A stretch of 58,115 nucleotides of DNA from NCBI RefSeq assembly GCF_000090795.2, contig NW_003546304.1, positions 73,647 through 131,761 on the forward strand, in the 5' to 3' direction. Below the pieces are notes generated by a model that was not told the origin of the DNA, did not search any database, and saw only the letters and a list, made by a program, of their open reading frames with translations. Below are positions 50,001 to 58,115 of the stretch, one piece after another (within the stretch, counting starts at the first letter, position 1; every line of letters starts with the position of its first letter). The stretch comes from Amphimedon queenslandica (lineage: Eukaryota; Porifera; Demospongiae; Haplosclerida; Niphatidae). The translations under genes and the position numbers were made by a program.

Positions 50001-53000
50001 TTAATCAATTTCATAATCAATAAACTAATGATCCTATAGTGGTTTTCACCCCTTTATCCTCTTATCTCTATAAGTATCCCATGAGTGATTCAGTATATAA
50101 GTGGGTGCTAAAGGTTATGTAGGTGATAAAGCTACCACCACCAACAACACTACCAATGGATCATAGGTTATCAAAAGTTTACACAATCCAATTGAAGAGT
50201 TCAGACCAACAACATGACACCTAAGTACATGTAGGTAGGTATACATGCACATTAATAAATAATAATTGGTCATTGAATATTGCTAATTTTAAGCTGGTCT
50301 AATAAGGTCACATGATCCAGAGACAGCTGTAGGTAAGACATCATGTCTGCCTTAGTCTCTGTGACTGATAGGGAATCAATGATGTAAGGATCAGCTGAGA
50401 GTGTCTGTTACTGGCACATCACTTTGAAGTAGGAGCTATCAAAACTCATGACAGAGGTCACTAATTATTATAATTATACTAAATATATATATAAATATTA
50501 ATTAGACATATTTTTAAGGATTAGTCGGTGGTTGATAATTTAACTCTAATTTGGTCTACAAGTTGAGGTCAGTAGAGTACTATGATAATTAAATTAATAA
50601 TAATAATAATAATATTGATTAGTATTATTGGGTGCTGTATCATGTGAGAGTAAGGAAGACTCACTAGTTTCCCCATTAATACAAGGAAACCAATGAACCA
50701 GTAACAGGATATACAATACTCTTCCATTCATAATTAAATTAACAAAAAATAACAAAAACAAGACAATAATTTGACCCATATCCCAATGACCTACTAAATG
50801 ATCTTATCAATCTGTTATCTGCATAGACTATTACGTTACACTGACCTCTTCATATTACTGGGTATACCCACTCACCTGTTAGTTATTATCTTAGCATGTC
50901 CATTATGAGGTAACAAGAAGTGAGAGTCTGAGGGAGTGATGAGTCTCAGCTTAGCAAACACAGTGACTGTGATCTCATCAGTGAAGCTAGCCTCATCAGG
51001 TATACAGGCACCAGGTGGACACTTTACTGTCACTTTGATAGAGCCCCAGCCAGGGTTCCTGGTGCGGAGACGAGCAGCAAAGTCCTTCTCATTCTCAAGT
51101 GATATACCAGCCTAGTATATGATGGATAGGTGTACTAGTAGTTAGTAATGCATTAGCATAAGATAAATGTGCATGCAGTAATGGCTGTTAGATCTAGAGG
51201 GAGCTAGTTTTACTTTAGGAGACTTTTGGTCTCCCATTTATATGGTCTATGTCTTTAGAAATTTCCCATTTTTAGCTTTTGGTCTCTCTCATATTTAGCC
51301 TATATGTAGGTGCCTATTTTCAGAGACTAGTCTACCAAAATATATTTCTAGATCTAACAATGGTAATAATAACTGTACACTGTACATAGCTTTACAACAT
51401 GTAAAAATAAGAAGTACATGTACATGTGTATCTCAAAGTACAAATGTAGTAAATTTATTATTTTATAGTGCACTAAAATGATGAAGAGTTTATTACACTA
51501 CATGTACACATATATGTACATGTACATATACATGTACATGTACTACATATACATGTACATGTACATGTATATGTACATGTACATGTACATGTATATGTCA
51601 GGTGTCATGTGCTTACATTATCATAGACAGAGAGGAGTGACATGACGTCCATATTAGACACTGACCAGTAGAAGGTGAGCCCAGGGACAGAAGAAGCAAA
51701 TGAAAATGGAGTCTCACCATCTCCAGTGCCTTCCACATACACTGACAGCTAAATCGATAATAAAATAAATAAATAATAATAATTTTGTATTTCATAAAAA
51801 ATGGCGAAAATCAGGCCAATGACCAAAGGCTATAATAGCCTTGGATCTTTGGCCAAATTTCGTCAAAAATGGCCAAGTAAAATTTCTCCCTTTTTATAAT
51901 TTTTTTCTGATACATATACATGTTCTTATATTGTGTAGAAAATTTGAGCTGATTCCAACCAAAACTAGATTTTTTATGAATTTTCAAATTTGCTCCAAAA
52001 CCGGACCAAAGTCCCTATACTATAGTACAGGATCTTTCAACAAATTTCGCCAAAAATGAAAAGGAGAGAATTCTCCACTTTTATTTTTTTTCCTAATACA
52101 CATACACGTCAGTATATTACATTTTGAGTGTCAGCTAATTTCGACCAAAACCGAATTTTTAATGAATTTTTAAAGTTGCGACCAAAACACAATAACAAGA
52201 AACAATTAGGTCACAATTAGAAACAGCTAGGACTTGCTCCAAATAACTCTAACATTAACAGTTCAGCTACAACACAACACAACACACATGCACATTGCTC
52301 TACCTCTTCTCCAGTGACTAGTGTAGTTGATGGTATAACTATCCTGACTCCTCTCAACCTGACTACCCTAACATTGACTGTATCACTTGAATATATGAAC
52401 ACTGAACCACCTGATGGCTCACTCGACTGGGCAGTACCTACAGCATGTACATTGTGTACAATACAAAGAAAATTAATATAACTATAAATAATAATTATTG
52501 AATCACTAAAATGTCAGAAAAGCAACCATAATTACATGTACATGTATGATGATCATAACATGCTAAATAATGATGTATCTCTCTTCTCTCTCTCTCTCTC
52601 TAGCTTACCAGTGACAGTAGCATGTCCAGGTGTAATGGCTAGTATGAGTCCACTGTAATCAACAGAAGCAATGTAGTCTTTATCAACTGAATAGACTATA
52701 TCAGTTTTATGATGAGGACCACCACTACTCATTATCTAATAATGTACAGAAACCATCACACAATCACACATACATGTAAGGCATCAATCACACACATGTA
52801 AGGCATATAAAATTTTCTTATAATGTTTATACACATGTAACTCTATGACTGTCAATTACCTGATAAGTTGCTGTTGGTATTAATGTAATGTTAGTAGGAT
52901 CCAACTTTAGAGCATCAAATACCTGAAGAGAGAGGTTAAGGGGAGCTTAATCTACAATACAGTGTTATACACACAGTACCTGTATTTCCACTGGCGGGCT

Positions 53001-53317
53001 TGAGATTACTTTACCAGCTGTGGTGGTAGCATTGAACAATAGGATAGCAGTTCCCATGGTGATCCCCTTAATGACAAAAACTGAGCTAACGTCAGTCTCA
53101 TTCGCTGGTAGTGTAGCTAAGAGAGACTCAGACGCTGGCCTAAGAGAAAGAATAGCACTTCAATAATTATTACTGATTGATTCCCTCACTTTATTTCAAT
53201 ATTGTCAGTTTTAAGATTAGACTGTAGTTTCATTAGCCAGTGTTGGTTGGAGGGGAAGGGCTCCTTCCTAAAATCAGCTAGTGTGACATAAGCTATAATA
53301 GTACTACCAACTTGAAC
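47003..53317 (-). CDS. NUP210: Nuclear pore membrane glycoprotein 210, C-terminal half
   Basis: Fourteen exons, all phase-consistent: 53317-53190, 53139-52980, 52922-52860, 52735-52609, 52437-52304, 51748-51617, 51111-50876, 49882-49696, 49477-49217, 49166-49040, 48818-48679, 48561-47956, 47611-47479, 47424-47003; 951 codons to the stop. Segments track vertebrate gp210 in order: VGSTIIAYVTLADFRKEPF, FVIKGITMGTAILLFNATT, FSFASSVPGLTFYWSV, ITNRDGVSDISYEL, GIRLNQSIIVHVEV, SVARAVGTGRAVVYHKV. The protein ends with a single membrane helix (NLVFVVVATVVMFLVTIVVC) and a Ser/Pro-rich nucleoplasmic/pore tail. It anchors the nuclear pore in the envelope lumen. The first ~900-1100 residues and the signal peptide are not in the window. 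Confidence 0.92.
51400..51600. repeat. TGTACA/CATGTA hexanucleotide-type microsatellite in NUP210 intron
   Basis: Long runs of alternating TGTACATGTACA with TATACATGTACA variants; self-complementary, so able to form hairpins. Confidence 0.9.
51795..52190. repeat. Dispersed repeat units (copy 6) in NUP210 intron
   Basis: Two to three tandem units (GGCCAAATTTCGTCAAAAATG, TTTGAGCTGATTCCAACC) with the palindrome CTATACTATAGTACAGG at ~52014. Confidence 0.8.
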
Positions 53318-54178
53318 CTAAAATGAAATAAATGTGACCATAATTGACAAAAGGTACCTTCTGGCAGATTTTAAAATTCATCATTATAGTGAAAATTATC
53401 AACCTGTGGATGCTCTATTGGACAACTGTTGTTTCTAAAAGTTATATAGTAACTTTTTGCATCATGTGGAGTAATTTTATGATAAATGGAGCTCAGGAAG
53501 TTGGATTTTTTTTAGCTATAAAGACAAATTTCACTACCCACCATAAGGTACCTTTTGTCAAATATGGTCACAAATACAATAATACATGATATATGTCCCA
53601 TCATTATACACAAAGCTCTAATCCACAGCAACTGGTAGTGTGTACATGTACTGTGTTACTATTGGCCTTGCAACAATTAACAGAGTAAGAATTATATTTC
53701 TTCTTTAACTTTTCTTTTTCACTTTAAAGCAATGCAGCCTTAGTGCTCATCAATATGCACATAATTCATTAAAACAATGTGCATATAATCTGATGCATGT
53801 AATGCTTTCCCACTTCATTTCCAATGTTAAGACACAACATAAAATTCTTATAAAAATTGACAAGACAGAGAGCAGCTAAATGATCACATTAATTGTTAGA
53901 GCATAACTGTGCTTTCAACATCAGAGCTCAAGACCCAATCTAATTCACAATAAACTAGTTCCTTAATAAAAGATTTTCAACATAATTAAGCTTGCCTAGA
54001 CTATCCATTTTTATTATGTGGCTATCCATGGTCCAATGGCTGTATGGCACATCAGCATGAGTCATATCAATGATGTCACTTATTTTTAACCCACTAATCA
54101 CTGCCCTCACTCTTTTCTGAATTCTGAGTTTTAAAGTGATTCTGACTCAGTTATAGAGATCACAAGACAACTGCAACA
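53318..54178. other. Gap between NUP210 exon and C4-like cluster; no upstream NUP210 exon seen
   Basis: Contains the element at 53333-53572, then ~53610-54178, which resembles the 5' flank of the next C4-like copy (around 55200-55470). No sequence here matches the earlier part of gp210. Confidence 0.6.
53333..53572. mobile_element. 240-bp inverted-repeat element (MITE)
   Basis: Ends TGTGACCATAATTGACAAAA and TTTTGTCAAATATGGTCACA form ~28-bp near-perfect inverted repeats including GGTACC. No transposase. Confidence 0.8.
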
Positions 54179-54861
54179 ATGAACCTACAGGAGTCCATTC
54201 TTATTTTGAGTGCAATCTTTATTTTTGTATTTGTATCTACTAAAAGTCCTGGTAAGAATATTATCAAAAGTAAATAAACCTTAAGGTTGTTGTTTTGTCC
54301 CTTTTCAAAAATGGTGGTCCTAAAAGTGGAGTAGTGTACACTTGTTGGGGAAGGAAGTCCTGTCCTACTGGAGCTGAACTACTGTATGAGGGAATAACTG
54401 GAGGTAGTCCCCATGCTGAACCAGGAGGAGGAGCTAACTATGTCTGTTTACCAAAGATCCCTCAATATATGAGTACAACTGTACCTACTTGGTATTCTGA
54501 AATGCATGGTACTGAATATGAAGGTGTTAATGAAATATTTCTAGGAAAGCATAATCACAATGTTCCTTGTGCAGTATGTTATGCAACTAATAGAATTGCT
54601 AAACTGATGATTCCTGCACGAATAGAATGTCCTGACTCAACATGGACTATGGAATATAAAGGATATCTGATGGCTGGTTATGGGGAACATTCAAGCAATA
54701 AAGTCTATGAGTGTGTTGATGAAAATCCTGAAACTATTGATGGCAGTGAGGCTAATACTGATGGTGCTCTGATGTATTTTATCCAGTCAACCTGTAATGG
54801 TCTACCTTGCTTACCTTATGTTAACAAAAGAGCTATTACTTGTGTTGTGTGTACTAAGTGA
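54179..54861 (+). CDS. C4-like secreted protein lacking collagen triplets (splice site doubtful)
   Basis: Exon 1 (54179-54251) encodes a signal peptide, MNLQESILILSAIFIFVFVS, ending in phase 1 at GTAAGA. The second exon should start at 54317 (GT CCT AAA AGT...) by comparison with the copy at 57451, but the bases there read TG, not AG. The body (GPKSGVVYTCWGRKSCP to ITCVVCTK) is open to the TGA at 54861, and AATAAA follows at ~54902. The usual YTRWG reads YTCWG, adding a Cys. It is either expressed through another acceptor or recently damaged. There are no Gly-X-Y triplets between signal peptide and C-terminal domain. Confidence 0.65.
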
Positions 54862-55477
54862 CAATAGTAAACTTTATTAGGTTGCTGTTTTTGCTAAATG
54901 TCTAATAAAACAGATTTTACAAATTTTTTAATAATGTTGCTGTATAGTAGCTATAAGTATAAAGAAAGCATAAGATGCTTGAATAAAGGTAGCCAAAAGA
55001 TGCTAAATGACAATAAAAGCTAGTATTAATGTCACATGTAATAATAGTTACTCCTACAGAGATGAGGGAAATGTTATTATAAAGGAAGACCTTGATGATC
55101 ATACCTGAATGATAACCACAAATGATAAGACAAATCAAGATCTTATTATTATTGAAATGAAATAAATACAATTATACATGAGGCATGTTGCATAATAGAC
55201 TTATATACAAAGCTTTAATACACAACACTAAAGCAAGGAGAGTTGTATACTGCACGTACTGTTATTATTGGCCTTGCTGTGATTAACATAGGTAAGGATT
55301 ATAGCCTTTTCTTTTCACTTTGAAGCAGTATAACATTATATACTCAGAACTTTACACTCCAGAACATGAATTATGTTATATATCATGTAACAACGTGTAT
55401 CCCACCCATTTTCCAATCTCCATCCCCTTTCACTGTCCTTCTCACTGAGTTTTAGAGATCACAAGACGATTAGAACA
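54862..55477. other. Intergenic within the C4-like cluster
   Basis: 5' flank of the next copy; the block at 55200-55330 resembles 53610-53720. No gene. Confidence 0.5.
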
Positions 55478-56150
55478 ACGAACCTCCTGGAGTCTGTTCT
55501 TATACTGACTACACTGTCTATTTTTGTATTTACATCTACTAAAAGTACAGATCAAAAGTAAATGAACCTTCAATGATACTTTATATTTTAAAAGTTTAAA
55601 AGGTCAAATGAAAAGTAGAGGAGTAGTGTACACTCGTTGGGGAAGGAAGTCCTGTCCTACTGGAGCTGAACTACTGTATGAGGGAATAACTGGAGGTGAA
55701 TGGTATACTCATACAGGAGGAGGAGCTAACTATGTCTGTTTACCAAAGGTCCCTCAATATATGAGTACAAATGTACCACAGTATTCTGCTTACATGTATG
55801 GTACTGAATATGATAATGTTAATAATATATTTTCAGGAAAGCATGATCACAATGTTCCTTGTGCAGTATGTTATACATCTACTAAGAGTGTTAAACTGAT
55901 GATTCCTGCTAAAACCAGCTGTCCTTCATCATGGACTATAGAATATAAAGGATATCTGATGACTGAATGACATGTTCATGCAAGCAATAAAGTCTATAAG
56001 TGTGTTGATGAATATTCTGAATCTATCGATGGTAGTGGTGCTAATACTGATGGTGCTCTACTCTTCTTCACAAGGTCAACCTGTAATGGTCTACCTTGTC
56101 CACCTTATGTTAACAATAGAGCTATTACTTGTGTTGTGTGTACTAAGTAA
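55478..56150 (+). pseudogene. C4-like pseudogene with three lesions
   Basis: Aligned to its neighbours, exon 1 starts with ACG instead of ATG (55478-55480) and its donor is lost (AGTACAGATC in place of AGTACTGGTAAG). The main exon runs from SRGVVYTRWGRKSCP to YKGYLMTE, where an in-frame TGA at 55968-55970 interrupts it. The frame continues unshifted after the stop to ITCVVCTK and TAA at 56150. Recent inactivation is likely because the rest is intact. Confidence 0.85.
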
Positions 56151-57450
56151 CAATTTGAACATGCTTAAGTTAATACCGTAAGTGTAGAAATTTTCGAGGT
56201 AATAAATTTTTTTGCGGTTTTGCTTTAGTTGCTTTATTTTATAAATTTTGCATGGATAATCATAAAAGGGGTGGTCAGTGAGGTCATGTGATGTAATAAT
56301 TATTGCACGTGGACTCTCCTCATTTTCTACTTTACTTCTCTGGATCTTTAGCAACACCAGCTGCTTGTGACTTCTCCTCAGGTTTGTCTTCTTCATTATC
56401 TTGTCCTTATTTTTGTCCACACGCTTGAAGACTTGTACAGTGCCATTGTTATCAACAACTATAATTGGACGTGTGGGCGTTCTGTTCATAAAGGGTTAAA
56501 ATATTAATTTTCACAGTTAGCTAGTACCCATGAAAACAGCGAAAATTAATACAGCTCAAAAATTTCTACACTTACGGTAATAAGTGACTATTTTTTGAAT
56601 TTTTGCTTAGTCTTTAAAATATACTATTTTTTCTAAATTTTTTTGCTACAGTGTACATATTGCGTATAATTTACTCATTTCTTTGCAAGGGCAAGATAAG
56701 TAGTCTGATTGTAGTATAGTGTGAATCTCAGAAACTGCTCAATAGATTGTGGCCAAACTTGCTAGACTATTGACCTGTGCAGTCTTATTCACTTTGTTTT
56801 TCGAAAAAGAACTTTGTTGTAAAAAAATTAGTTAAGAAAAAATAGAAAGATATCCTCATATGTCACATCATGGTTCAGTCATATTATGCTATGGACCTGT
56901 TAGTATTGCCAACTACTACAATTCATATTCAGATATTTTAATATCATTCACCATTAACATTATGTAGAGGGTGTACATGTAAATGAATGCATGCAGCTAA
57001 GGCTTCACATGATAATAGTCACATTATTATTATATTGTTACATAAAGTGTAGTGTCATAAAGCATGCTCAGAACGAAACAAAATGACGAATTTATGTGGC
57101 AAATCTATCACAAATTCCACAATAAACAATATGTATTTAGGTTTGTCAGTCTTTCCTTTTTCACTTTGAAGCAGTATAGTCGTCTTATATTTTTTACTCC
57201 ATGAACATATATCTTTTCTATATCATTTACTTTTAAAACAACGTACATACTTACTTGGTTAATAATAGACAATACGCACCCACCCCCTATTCTATTTGCA
57301 TCTGTCATATCAATGACAGTCAACCTTTCAGCCTCCTATTCATCTCACTTTCACTTTCAATTTACCCTCCCCTTTCCCGATGTCCATCCCTTTTCACTGT
57401 CCACCCTCTTCTTCTGACTCAGTTCAAAAGATCATAAGACGAATCCAACA
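56151..57450. other. Intergenic within the C4-like cluster
   Basis: Holds the MITE at 56176-56577, then AT-rich sequence and the 5' flank of the last copy. No gene. Confidence 0.5.
56176..56577. mobile_element. TA-flanked 402-bp MITE
   Basis: Ends CCGTAAGTGTAGAAATTTTC and AAAATTTCTACACTTACGG, inverted and flanked by TA (56174-56175, 56578-56579). The minus-strand open frame inside has no recognisable domain. The termini resemble those of the element at 19328-19533 (CCGTA...GAAATTTT). Confidence 0.8.
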
Positions 57451-58115
57451 ATGAACCTAATGGAGTCTGTCCTTATTTTGACTACTCTTTTTACTTTTAT
57501 ATTTGTATCCACTAAAAGTACTGGTAAGTATACAATCAAAGGTAAATAAATCTTTATGATTGTTTGTATTGTTATTATTGAAAGGAAGTGGAGGAGTAGT
57601 GTACACTCGTTGGGGAAGGAAGTCCTGTCCTACTGGAGCTGAACTACTGTATGAGGGAATAACTGGAGGTAGTCATTATACTCATTCAGGAGGAGGAGCT
57701 AATTATGTCTGTTTACCAAAGGTCCCTCAATATATGAGTACAACTTTACCTCCTAAAGGACCTATGCTTCAGATTAACCAGATGCATGGATCTGAATATC
57801 AAGTTTTTAATGATATATTTCCAGGAAAGCATGATCACAATGTTCCTTGTGCAGTATGTTATGCAACTAATAGAATTGCTAAACTGATGATTCCTGCAAG
57901 AATTGAGTGTCCTGATTCAACATGGACTATGGAGTATAAAGGATATCTGATGGCAGACAAATATGACCATGCTAGGAATGCTGCCTATGAGTGTGTTGAT
58001 GAAAATCCTGAATCTATTGATGGTGGTGAAGGCAATACTGATGGTGCTCTGTTCTACTTCACAAGGTCCACCTGTAATGGTCTACCTTGTCCACCTTATG
58101 TTAACAATAGAGCTA
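57451..58115 (+). CDS. C4-like secreted protein lacking collagen triplets, 3' truncated by window
   Basis: Exon 1, 57451-57523 (signal peptide MNLMESVLILTTLFTFIFVS), with clean donor GTAAGT. Exon 2 starts at 57585 after AAAG and reads GSGGVVYTRWGRKSCPTG through PCPPYVNNRA at the window end, about 201 residues visible; only the last ten or so are missing. Intact splice sites make this the reference structure for the two-exon form. The signal peptide joins the C-terminal domain with no Gly-X-Y stretch. Confidence 0.85.

Noticed and set aside
50594..50779. Minus-strand frame inside a NUP210 intron starting MGQIIVLFLLFFVNLIMNGR, followed by a donor-like GTGAGT
   Set aside because: It looks like a signal-peptide exon, but its phase does not fit the next NUP210 exon and NUP210 continuity runs cleanly around it; the end is encoded by an AAT microsatellite.
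56091..56489. 132-codon minus-strand frame
   Set aside because: Contained mostly within a MITE and overlapping the end of a C4-like pseudogene; low-complexity Lys-rich, no domain.

Overview
The window looks like nuclear DNA of a demosponge, probably Amphimedon queenslandica or a close relative. It is AT-rich and gene-dense, with many short GT-AG introns (often 50-100 bp). It carries recognisable single-copy animal genes (NUP210, AIFM1, LC3/ATG8, RAB11FIP3/4, annexin, tetraspanins, chitobiase) and a sponge-type short-chain collagen C4-like family at both ends. The species call is inference. All gene models were spliced by eye from the sequence, checking reading phase at every junction; family assignments come from remembered conserved motifs, not from a search.

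Layout. 1-2545: C4-like collagen genes (a 3' fragment, a complete intronless gene, then an orphan copy of its 5' flank). 3440-4017: foldback element. 4169-9549: two tandem minus-strand tetraspanins of near-identical exon structure. 9759-10886: intronless di-N-acetylchitobiase, divergent from tetraspanin 2. 11104-14113 (minus): ankyrin / Roc-type GTPase / Death-domain protein. 14488-20181: 17-exon annexin with a Pro-Gly-Tyr N-terminus. 21272-21994: intronless bHLH factor, flanked on its far side by a decayed second copy of the annexin 3' half (22978-25215). 25294-28084: two adjacent CARD-like loci, the second with a proline-rich linker and a C-terminal membrane anchor (MAVS-like layout). 28328-33336: RAB11FIP3/4-like Rab11 effector. 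33713-39313: AIFM1. 39818-40585 (minus): stand-alone alpha-kinase domain. 41333-42437: secreted M35 (aspzincin) metalloprotease. 42818-45749 (minus): LC3-type ATG8 ending directly on the lipidated glycine. 46209-46733: Pro/Lys/Ser-rich protein. 47003-53317 (minus): C-terminal half of NUP210, whose N-terminal half is not in the window. 54179-58115: three more C4-like genes (one with a doubtful splice acceptor, one pseudogene, one cut by the window end).

Functional themes. Several neighbours belong to cell death, innate signalling or autophagy (ANK-Roc-Death, two CARD loci, AIFM1, LC3). Shared function from adjacency is only a suggestion. The introns hold many non-autonomous inverted-repeat elements, a dispersed repeat family with its own palindrome, TGTACATGTACA-type microsatellites, and perfect palindromes. 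A 10-N gap lies at 16913-16922 inside one such repeat.
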